7,957 nucleotides of DNA from Verrucomicrobiota bacterium (lineage in GTDB: Bacteria > Verrucomicrobiota > Verrucomicrobiia > Limisphaerales > JAHEOI01), in NCBI GenBank assembly GCA_018610125.1, contig JAHEOI010000088.1:1-7957 (forward strand), in the 5' to 3' direction. The position numbers were made by a program, and so were the translations under genes. The notes beneath the pieces are model-generated. The model was not told where the DNA came from and made no database searches. It was given only the letters and a program-made list of their open reading frames with translations. Numbering within the stretch: position 1 is the first letter of the stretch; each line of letters starts with the position of its first letter. Of the stretch, positions 1 through 5,047 are shown piece by piece.

Positions 1-131
1 GCCCGCTCGCCGGCAAGCTGCGCCATCAGGGAATGCGGGGGCGCCGATAAGGCCGCGGCCCCCACTCCCGCTGTCTTGATAAATTGACGCCGGGACTGGC
101 TCGCGCCGGCTTCAAATGGATCCGGATTCAT
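1..131 (-). CDS. Tat-exported protein, N-terminal fragment (truncated by window edge)
   Basis: Only the first 43 codons are present; the gene continues beyond base 1. Reading from the ATG at 131, the N-terminus is a textbook twin-arginine signal: an 11-12 residue polar n-region, then SRRQFIK (residues 13-19, with R14-R15), then a weakly hydrophobic Gly/Ala-rich stretch (TAGVGAAALSAPP, residues 20-32). Cleavage is likely near the Ala-rich region around residues 30-40. This implies that the mature protein folds, perhaps with a cofactor, in the cytoplasm before export. In PVC-group bacteria such leaders are frequent on Gfo/Idh/MocA oxidoreductases, sulfatases and DUF1501 proteins, but nothing of the mature domain is visible, so the family cannot be named. 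A GAAAGGG stretch lies about ten bases upstream of the ATG as a modest ribosome-binding site. The gene is co-directional with the SDR upstream but separated from it by 238 bases that include a palindromic element. Confidence 0.8.
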   Translation of the reverse strand, partial: MNPDPFEAGASQSRRQFIKTAGVGAAALSAPPHSLMAQLAGER

Positions 132-185
132 AACAAAAAAGCCCTTTCATGCTTTCGGTTTCCAACCGCCATTGTAATGAGTCTT

Positions 186-258
186 CGGGGTCAGGCAAAG
201 AATATTGACACCACCGTCTGTTAGCCGCGTTTCTGTCAAAAGTTTTTGACTGACCCCG
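186..258. repeat. 73-bp interrupted palindrome (REP/MITE-like element)
   Basis: Left arm 186-210 and right arm 234-258 are each 25 bases. They are inverted copies of each other with 21 of 25 positions matching, around a 23-base spacer (211-233). The outer nine bases are perfect: CGGGGTCAG at 186-194 and CTGACCCCG at 250-258. The inner ends TTGACA and TGTCAA also match. No reading frame of note crosses it. This size and architecture fit a non-autonomous palindromic element, such as those mobilised by REP-associated tyrosine transposases. The GGGGTCAGGC-type end is one I associate with such repeats, but that link is recalled, not demonstrated here. It lies 3' of the SDR and 5' of the Tat gene, so it may also fold in the transcript. 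Confidence 0.7.
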
Positions 259-369
259 CACCAAGAAGGCGTTGAAGGAGCGCGGCTGGCTTTCAGAGTC
301 GGATGACGTATCAAGCCGCTAATCGGCGCTCATCCAAGAGAGTGAGGACATGCCTTGACGGATCTGTCG

Positions 370-1104
370 CTACGACATGTACCATCCGCCGTTGACGTTG
401 ATGGTCTGTCCCGTGATGTAGCCGTTTGTGGCGAGCATCACGGCAGCGGACGCCGTTTCATCGACATGGCCAAAACGTCCCACAGGGATGATATCCGGTC
501 GGGCGCGCGGATTGCTGGTCACCATCCCTGTCTCGACAAGGGCAGGGGCGATGGCATTGACGGTTATCCCTTCCTTGGCAAGCATGGCGGCATAGCCGTG
601 GGAAAGTCCGATCACTCCGGCCTTCGACGCGGCGTAGTGGGGGCCTACCACACCCCCAAGTTGGGCCGCCACCGACGACAGATTGATAATGCGGCCCCAC
701 TGCTGTTTTCGCATCGCGGGCAACACGGCTTGAGTAACCAGGAAGGCCGACTTCAGATTGACGTCGATGAGCTCATCCCAATCGTCTTCAGTAATCTCTT
801 CCACCGGCTGTGGACGAGTCACCCCGGCGTTATTAACCAGAATGTCGATCGAGCCCAGCTCCTTGGCCACCTGCCCGGCCATAGCCTCGACCTCGCCCTT
901 TTGGGTGACATCGGCTTGAGCCAAGATCGCTCTTGCCCCATTGCTATCAAGGTGTTTGGCCACCGCTTCGGCGGCCGATCTTCGGTTGAGAAAATTAATG
1001 GCGACTGATGCCCCGGCTTCGCCGAGGGCTTTGGCGATAGCCGCCCCGATTCCGCGACTGGCTCCCGTAACCAGCGCGACTCGGTTCTCCAATGGCGACT
1101 TCAT
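370..1104 (-). CDS. Short-chain dehydrogenase/reductase, FabG-like 3-oxoacyl-ACP reductase
   Basis: A classical SDR of 244 residues, the usual length for the FabG group. From the ATG at 1104: the dinucleotide-binding TGASRGIG is at residues 13-20, NNAG at 91-94, the structural Asn in VNLKS at 116, and the catalytic Ser144, Tyr157 and Lys161 (YAASK) have the 13-residue Ser-Tyr spacing of FabG. The C-terminal NVNGGWYMS closely matches the FabG ending. Arginines after beta-2 (NRR, about 40-42) suggest NADPH preference. The expected reaction is reduction of 3-oxoacyl-ACP to 3-hydroxyacyl-ACP in the cytoplasm. However, genomes usually carry several FabG paralogues, and no other fatty-acid genes are nearby, so the true substrate (acyl-ACP, sugar or other carbonyl) is open. 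A TTG codon directly precedes the ATG and could be an alternative start; GAGGAAG lies about 17 bases upstream of the ATG, farther than ideal. It lies 37 bases after the small Cys-Pro gene and may be co-transcribed with it. Confidence 0.93.
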   Translation of the reverse strand: MKSPLENRVALVTGASRGIGAAIAKALGEAGASVAINFLNRRSAAEAVAKHLDSNGARAILAQADVTQKGEVEAMAGQVAKELGSIDILVNNAGVTRPQPVEEITEDDWDELIDVNLKSAFLVTQAVLPAMRKQQWGRIINLSSVAAQLGGVVGPHYAASKAGVIGLSHGYAAMLAKEGITVNAIAPALVETGMVTSNPRARPDIIPVGRFGHVDETASAAVMLATNGYITGQTINVNGGWYMS

Positions 1105-1141
1105 CAACGGAGCGCTGAGGGCTTCCTCTTGCTTACCTCAT

Positions 1142-1336
1142 TTAAGGGCAGGCCGGGCAAGGGGGACAATCACTCGTTTTCTTGGCGCTTTGCTCTTTCT
1201 GTAGCGTCGTCTTGCACATGGGAGCCTTCTTCGAGGAGCTATCCTCTTCGGAGCTTATCACAACCGAGGCGCTGCCGACTCCGACGAATCCGACAACCGT
1301 CAACAGCATTGCTCTTTTGATTTTGGCACTGGTCAT
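1142..1336 (-). CDS. Small exported protein with Cys-Pro tail (64 aa)
   Basis: Not a family I recognise. The coding call rests on a good ribosome-binding site (AGGAG about 11 bases before the ATG at 1336) and a convincing signal peptide. The signal has basic TSAKIKR at residues 2-8, hydrophobic AMLLTVVGFVGVG at 9-21, and likely cleavage near GSA at 21-23 or just after. The mature part is about 40 residues: an acidic/serine patch (SSEEDSSSKK, 28-37), Cys41, a Lys/Gln-rich linker, and the C-terminal CPPCPACP (57-64), which gives a CxxCxxC spacing. With four cysteines (41, 57, 60, 63) the mature peptide could be disulfide-linked or bind a metal in the periplasm. That is inference only. No lipobox is evident. 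It sits between another small gene (78 bases upstream) and the SDR (37 bases downstream), all on the minus strand. Confidence 0.72.
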   Translation of the reverse strand: MTSAKIKRAMLLTVVGFVGVGSASVVISSEEDSSSKKAPMCKTTLQKEQSAKKTSDCPPCPACP

Positions 1337-1414
1337 ACTACCCTGCTCCTGCTTTCCAGCTTGCGAAAGAGCGTCAGAAGTGTCAAGCGAGGTGCGAGCC
1401 CGCTTAAGCTCATG

Positions 1415-1639
1415 TCAGTGCAACGTCGGACAGTATTCTCCAAGCGCTTCGGCAAAGGCATGCTCCCCGACCAGGGAAGGGTCGAAGTTCAATGCGGTCT
1501 CATCCGGGTCCGTGACCGGCACGATCTCCACTTCCGGTACCTTTCCTTGAAGCACCTCGCAGAACTCCTCAAGGTCGAAATCCTCCGGGAGCTGCTCGCC
1601 TCCGCACATGTTCCAATCGACGTAGAAAATCTTTGTCAT
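1415..1639 (-). CDS. Small acidic hypothetical protein (74 aa)
   Basis: Not recognised as a known family. The start is well supported: the ATG at 1639 is preceded by TAGGAGA with a spacing of about seven bases, one of the best ribosome-binding sites in the window. The product has 17 Asp/Glu against two Lys and no Arg, so it is strongly acidic. It has three cysteines (12, 27, 70), an MCGGE motif at 11-15 and an acidic segment (PEDFDLEEF, 18-26). There is no signal peptide or membrane segment, so it is probably cytosolic. It begins with a beta-strand-like KIFYVDW, and the alternation of EVEIVPV (36-42) suggests a second strand, compatible with a small alpha/beta fold. It lies 123 bases after the cyclotransferase-fold gene and 78 bases before the exported Cys-Pro mini-protein, both on the same strand. 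Confidence 0.68.
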   Translation of the reverse strand: MTKIFYVDWNMCGGEQLPEDFDLEEFCEVLQGKVPEVEIVPVTDPDETALNFDPSLVGEHAFAEALGEYCPTLH

Positions 1640-1762
1640 AGGTGTCTCCTACCGAACGACGTAACGCGTTTTGTTTCTCTTCATTGCCTTTATTAATGAC
1701 AGGGGATTCGTGTATCAGCTATGCAGAAGTTGCTCAACTGCAAACGGATTTTGCCTTTTTAA

Positions 1763-2170
1763 CTACTGCTCCGGCTTCAAGAAGTCGCCGGAGGGGATCT
1801 CCGGCAGTGACGCTACGGGATGATTAAACAAGTAGACCCAAGCGTTCTGGCGACCCAAGCCTTCGACACGAATTTCTCGTCGACGACGTTTGAAGAGGGT
1901 CGGCTCCGGATCCATCGGGGAACACGCTTCATATCGGTCCAGTTCAGGAAACACCGTTTCCGGATCCTGTAATTGATAGACTTCACCACGAACGGGATAA
2001 TTGCCATCTTGGCTTTCGATCATCCCGGGAAAGTCGCCGACGCGGTAGAGTCTTCCCTGGAACCAGCCGCGTCCCACATAATCAGCGTGCGCCTGAAGGA
2101 AACGATGCATCGGACTCTCCGGATACTTCCGAAGGGTCCCATAAACGAACAGGTATTCAGCCGCAGGCAT
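1763..2170 (-). CDS. Gamma-glutamylcyclotransferase-fold protein (GGCT/AIG2-like)
   Basis: A 135-residue cytosolic protein of the gamma-glutamylcyclotransferase (BtrG/GGACT/AIG2-like) superfamily. Visible hallmarks, numbered from the ATG at 2170, are the substrate-loop YGTLR at residues 10-14, RGEVYQL at 61-67, the LDRYEA motif at 78-82 whose Glu81 corresponds to the family's catalytic acid, and the C-terminal strand AWVYLF at 110-115. Family members release 5-oxoproline from gamma-glutamyl amines or amino acids; the substrate here cannot be told. The reading frame stays open upstream to a TTG at 2221, but the ATG at 2170 is preferred. The YGTLR strand normally lies within about ten residues of the N-terminus, and a promoter-like -10 box (2207-2212) falls inside the longer version. 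The ribosome-binding site is weak (a GAG about ten bases upstream). The gene lies 146 bases downstream of der and probably has its own promoter. Confidence 0.88.
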   Translation of the reverse strand: MPAAEYLFVYGTLRKYPESPMHRFLQAHADYVGRGWFQGRLYRVGDFPGMIESQDGNYPVRGEVYQLQDPETVFPELDRYEACSPMDPEPTLFKRRRREIRVEGLGRQNAWVYLFNHPVASLPEIPSGDFLKPEQ

Positions 2171-2206
2171 AATCCGATTCTCGCAGCTCAGCCATTTGCC
2201 GTAAAA

Positions 2207-2235
2207 AATATATCTTAGCAATGGAGCGTTATCCA
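2207..2235 (-). promoter_or_regulatory. Candidate sigma-70 promoter for the cyclotransferase-fold gene
   Basis: Read on the minus strand, TGGATA (2235-2230, four of six matches to TTGACA) is followed after exactly 17 bases by TATATT (2212-2207, five of six matches to TATAAT). Transcription would begin near 2200, leaving a leader of about 30 bases before the ATG at 2170. This supports the shorter start for that gene. No transcription data are available. Confidence 0.5.
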
Positions 2236-2280
2236 GGGAGCATGCTCCATCGTCTCTAAGTCTCTAAGAGCCATTGGCTC
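2221..2280. promoter_or_regulatory. Operator-like cluster of palindromes and a tandem repeat
   Basis: Upstream of and overlapping the promoter there are three elements. GGAGCATGCTCC (2237-2248) is a perfect 12-bp palindrome just upstream of the -35 box. Its right half also belongs to GCTCCAT (2244-2250), which pairs with ATGGAGC (2221-2227) located in the promoter spacer. Next comes a tandem GTCTCTAA duplication (2252-2259 and 2260-2267). Last is GAGCCA-T-TGGCTC (2268-2280), a near-perfect palindrome. This density of symmetry in a 146-base spacer fits a regulator-binding region, or alternatively a folded tail of the der transcript. Confidence 0.4.
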
Positions 2281-2316
2281 ATGCGAGCCCCTGTGCCGAT
2301 CGGGCGAAAACGGCTT

Positions 2317-3867
2317 TCATCGTTTACGCTGTCGGCCTGACCGTTTCGAGATGCCGGCTTTGGCAGTCGGCTTGCTTCCCTTGCTTACTTTTCCTGCCTC
2401 GTCTTCTCGAATCGGATCTACTGCCCGAGGGCGGGGCTTGGCGATCAAGGTTATCGGACAGCCTTCGAATCCGAAGGCATTCCGGATTTCTCGAGCAAGG
2501 TATTTGGTATAGGCCTCGGACAAAAGCTCATCGCGATTGACGAACAGAAGAAAAGTGGGGGGTGCGGTTTGCTTCTGAGTGGCGTAATAGAATTTGAGCC
2601 GCTCGCCGGTCACGCTGACCGGTTGTTGTTGCTCGATGGCCTCATGAAGAACCCGGTTCAGCAGGGCTGTCGGAACCGTCTGCTGCCATTGGTCCTGGAC
2701 GTAGCGGATGACCTCAAGAAGCCGGTCCAGATTGAACCCCGATTTGGCGGAAGAGAAAATGACCGGGGCGTAGCTTAAGAAAAAGAGCTGTTCTTGAACC
2801 CATTCCCCGAATTCGGCCAGTGTGAGCATCGGCTTATCGGCCTCGGTGCTTTGGCCCGTTCGCTTCTTGCGTCGTTTGCGCTCTTCCTTTCGGGCTTCCG
2901 AAAGGTGCGGCTCGACCAGGTCCCATTTATTGACAAGGACAATGCATGCTTTCTTTCTCTTCGTGATGAGATCCCCAATCTTTTTGTCCTGCTCGGTGAT
3001 GCCCATTTCCGCGTCTAGAACCAGCAAGGCCAAGTCGGCGCGACCGATCGAAGTCTCGGCCCGTTTGGCACTGTAGAATTCGAGGCTGTCACCGATCCGC
3101 GCCCGCTTGCGAAGGCCGGCGGTGTCGATCAGGAGAAAGTCTTGATGGCGTCCCTCGGTTTCAACGGTGAAGGGGACATCGACCGCGTCCCGTGTCGTGC
3201 CGGGCATATCATTGACGATGACCCGGTCGGACCGAATCAATGAATTGATGATTGAGGACTTACCGACATTGGGGCGGCCGACAATGGCCAGCTTAAGCGG
3301 CTCCGGTGTCGACATCGGAGGTTCGCCTTCTCCGGATTCCGGGACACTTGCTTGCTCGGCTTCGGGCAGATACCTCAACGCGGTCTTGACCAAGGGCTTT
3401 ATCCCGGTGTCGTGCATGGCGCTGAGGTGGCAGACCGACTCAAATCCCAGCGCATCGAACTCGCCGGCGGCGGGCTCGTTGCTTCGGTTGTCGACTTTGT
3501 TGACGGCGATGACGACAGGCTTGCCGGCCTCTCGCAACTGATCGGCGACCTCTCGGTCCAATGGCATGAGTCCCTCCTTGGCATCGACGACCAGGATGAT
3601 GACTTGCGCGGATTCAACCGCTACCTGGACCTGCACCAATGCCGCCTTGGTGATCGGATCGTCTGTCTTTTCTCCTTTTAGGAGTCCGATGCCGCCGGTG
3701 TCGACCAGCTCAAACGATTCTCCATGCCAGTCCACCGTTGCCGAAACACGATCTCGGGTGACTCCGGGCTCATCATGGACAATCGCGATTCGCTTGCCGG
3801 CAATGCGGTTGAACACGGCCGACTTTCCCACGTTGGGACGTCCGACGATGGCGATCAGATTGGGCAT
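2317..3867 (-). CDS. der: Ribosome-assembly GTPase Der (EngA), double G-domain
   Basis: Der is an essential cytosolic GTPase acting in maturation of the 50S ribosomal subunit, and it is the only common bacterial protein with two consecutive Era-like G domains. Both are intact here. Domain 1 has GRPNVGKS (9-16), DTGG (56-59), NKVD (123-126) and SA (149-150). Domain 2 has GRPNVGKS (197-204), DTAGLRKR (248-255), NKWD (313-316) and SSAK (372-375). The KH-like C-terminal domain follows, ending in ITLIAKPRPR at about 472-481. At 516 residues it is longer than the usual 440-490. The extra length is a basic insertion after NKWD (about 320-347, including KEERKRRKKR) and a Lys/Arg-rich tail (about 490-516). 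The interdomain linker (about 168-190) is acidic and Pro-rich. The start is the ATG at 3867, immediately before PNLIAIVGRPN as in other Der proteins. AAGGAG lies about 19 bases upstream, too far to be a confident ribosome-binding site. It is divergent from the DUF1080 gene. Confidence 0.97.
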   Translation of the reverse strand: MPNLIAIVGRPNVGKSAVFNRIAGKRIAIVHDEPGVTRDRVSATVDWHGESFELVDTGGIGLLKGEKTDDPITKAALVQVQVAVESAQVIILVVDAKEGLMPLDREVADQLREAGKPVVIAVNKVDNRSNEPAAGEFDALGFESVCHLSAMHDTGIKPLVKTALRYLPEAEQASVPESGEGEPPMSTPEPLKLAIVGRPNVGKSSIINSLIRSDRVIVNDMPGTTRDAVDVPFTVETEGRHQDFLLIDTAGLRKRARIGDSLEFYSAKRAETSIGRADLALLVLDAEMGITEQDKKIGDLITKRKKACIVLVNKWDLVEPHLSEARKEERKRRKKRTGQSTEADKPMLTLAEFGEWVQEQLFFLSYAPVIFSSAKSGFNLDRLLEVIRYVQDQWQQTVPTALLNRVLHEAIEQQQPVSVTGERLKFYYATQKQTAPPTFLLFVNRDELLSEAYTKYLAREIRNAFGFEGCPITLIAKPRPRAVDPIREDEAGKVSKGSKPTAKAGISKRSGRQRKR

Positions 3868-4011
3868 AGGTTCAATTGCTTTTCGGCTCCTTCTGAAATC
3901 GCGTACGGCATTCGGAAGAAGGTCTTGTCAAGCTGCTGAAAATTGAGGTTGTGATTGGCAGTCAAACCACAGTACACTTGTTTCCTGAAAAGGGAAAGGA
4001 AAACCAGAACT

Positions 4012-4794
4012 ATGTCAAACCGGAGACCACGTTTAAACGGGCGGTTGCTTAAGACGCAGATGGCACTGATTGCCGCGATCTTCTGCTCCCAAGCGGCTCA
4101 CTTCCACTTGAGGGGGAAAGAGCCGGAAGAGGCGAAATCGGATCAAAAAGAGAAGCGGGAGAAAACGGCTGCGGCCGATTCCTCGGACGAGTGGCGGTAT
4201 CTCTTTAACGGGGAAGATTTAAAGGGCTGGGAGGTCAGCAAGTTTGCCGGCCATGGTGATGTAACGGTCAAGGACGGGAAGATGATTCTCGGGTCCGGCC
4301 TCAATCTGACCGGCGTGAGCTGGACCAAAGATTATCCGAAGGTCAATTATGAAATCCGTCTCGAGGCGAAGCGGGTGGAAGGTTATGACTTCTTTTGTGG
4401 GCTGACATTTCCGGTGAAGGATTCGTTTTGCAGCTTGATAATCGGCGGCTGGGGCGGTGGTGTCTATGGGCTGTCCAACATAGATGGCTTCGATGCTTCG
4501 GCGAATGAGACGACGGCTTACATGAAGTTTGAGACCGGGCGCTGGTACGACGTTCGGTTGAAGGTCACGGACAAGAAAATTCAAGCTTGGCTGGATGAGA
4601 AAGAGCTTGTGGATGTGCCTTTAAAGAATCGCAAATTCAGCGTGCGAGCGGACATAGAGCTCGCCAAGCCGCTTGGCCTCTCTACATGGCGTACCACAGC
4701 GGCCTTGAAAAACGTACGGTTGCGCAAGCTCGAGAACGAAGAAGGAGAGGACAACGAAGACGAAGACGAAGACGAAGACGAAGACCTAAACTGA
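4012..4794 (+). CDS. Exported DUF1080 / 3-keto-disaccharide hydrolase domain protein
   Basis: A 260-residue secreted protein. From the ATG at 4012 there is a basic n-region (SNRRPRLNGRLLK), a short hydrophobic core (MALIAAIFCSQAA, 17-29) and probable signal-peptidase cleavage around residues 27-30. Cys24 follows Phe, so a lipobox is unlikely. A charged Lys/Glu linker (about 34-57) leads to the DUF1080 jelly-roll domain. Its usual opening is seen in WRYLFNGEDLKGWE (61-74), followed by VKDGKMILGSG (86-96), NYEIRLEAKR (112-121) and GRWYDVRLKV (176-185), ending at VRLRKL (235-240). Family members are glucanase/lectin-like folds implicated in 3-keto-disaccharide hydrolysis; activity is not shown here. 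The C-terminus (241-258) is almost pure Asp/Glu. The start is chosen over an upstream in-frame TTG (3955) because AAAGGA stands 11 bases before it and the signal peptide begins there. The gene converges on the heparinase-like gene. Confidence 0.9.
   Translation: MSNRRPRLNGRLLKTQMALIAAIFCSQAAHFHLRGKEPEEAKSDQKEKREKTAAADSSDEWRYLFNGEDLKGWEVSKFAGHGDVTVKDGKMILGSGLNLTGVSWTKDYPKVNYEIRLEAKRVEGYDFFCGLTFPVKDSFCSLIIGGWGGGVYGLSNIDGFDASANETTAYMKFETGRWYDVRLKVTDKKIQAWLDEKELVDVPLKNRKFSVRADIELAKPLGLSTWRTTAALKNVRLRKLENEEGEDNEDEDEDEDEDLN
4756..4785 (+). repeat. (GAAGAC)5 hexanucleotide microsatellite inside the DUF1080 gene
   Basis: Five perfect tandem copies of GAAGAC encode alternating Glu-Asp, forming most of the acidic tail of the DUF1080 protein. 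The unit is six bases, so slippage would lengthen or shorten the tail by Glu-Asp pairs without a frameshift. The stop codon follows two codons later. Confidence 0.92.
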
Positions 4795-4862
4795 GCGATT
4801 TTTCCGGTCGATCTCGTTGAAATGCTTTGTCATGTTGGGCTTTGAGAGAAGCAAGGATTTAC

Positions 4863-4895
4863 CCCCATGGGGATCCCTCAGCCCCCCTTAGGGCT
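4863..4895. repeat. Two short palindromes downstream of the DUF1080 gene
   Basis: CCCCATGGGG (4863-4872) is a perfect 10-bp palindrome. AGCCC (4880-4884) pairs with GGGCT (4891-4895) across a six-base loop. They precede the row of four triloop hairpins and may be decayed or accessory members of the same element. Neither is followed by a T-run, so they are not classical intrinsic terminators. Confidence 0.45.
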
Positions 4896-4927
4896 AATAC
4901 CGTTCGGAAAATGCTCATCTCTGACTC

Positions 4928-5032
4928 GCCCTTACAGGGCTTGAGCTCGTCTGCGTTTCGGTTCCCAGGGTGAAACCCTGGGCTATGTTGATCCGCACCT
5001 TTGGCGCTCTCGAACAATGCCCCAACGGGGCA
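4928..5032. repeat. Four-hairpin palindromic repeat element between convergent genes
   Basis: Four consecutive stem-loops, each with a three-base loop. They are GCCCT-TAC-AGGGC (4928-4940, 5 bp), CCCAGGGT-GAA-ACCCTGGG (4964-4982, 8 bp), GCACC-TTT-GGCGC (4995-5007, 5 bp with one A/C mismatch) and TGCCCC-AAC-GGGGCA (5018-5032, 6 bp). Apart from spurious overlap with a shadow reading frame, the stretch is non-coding and ends 15 bases before the stop codon of the heparinase-like gene. Clusters of this kind are familiar from intergenic regions of PVC-group genomes (recalled, not searched). By position it could fold in the 3' ends of both convergent transcripts and protect or terminate them. Confidence 0.65.
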
Positions 5033-5047
5033 ATGGAATTGAGGTCG

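Noticed and set aside
355..1008. Long plus-strand reading frame of 217 codons
   Set aside because: It is antisense to the SDR gene, whose motifs are all intact on the minus strand; composition is His/Arg/Gly-rich and matches no family.
1117..1128. GAGG-GCTT-CCTC hairpin before the SDR start
   Set aside because: A four-bp stem is too weak for a terminator and no T-run follows in the minus-strand direction.
1182..1550. Plus-strand frame of 122 codons over the two small genes
   Set aside because: The minus-strand small genes have good ribosome-binding sites and, in one case, a signal peptide; the plus-strand frame has neither and its composition is Ser/Thr-rich noise.
1728..1739. AGTTG-CT-CAACT inverted repeat in the spacer before the 74-residue gene
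   Set aside because: Two-base loop and short arms; possible operator half-sites, but too weak to call alone.
1787..1803. CCGGAG-GGGAT-CTCCGG stem at the end of the cyclotransferase-fold gene
   Set aside because: It lies inside the coding region and has no following T-run on the minus strand; chance is likely in a GC-rich codon run.
3167..3946. Several plus-strand frames within der
   Set aside because: All are shadows of the der coding strand, where both G domains are complete.
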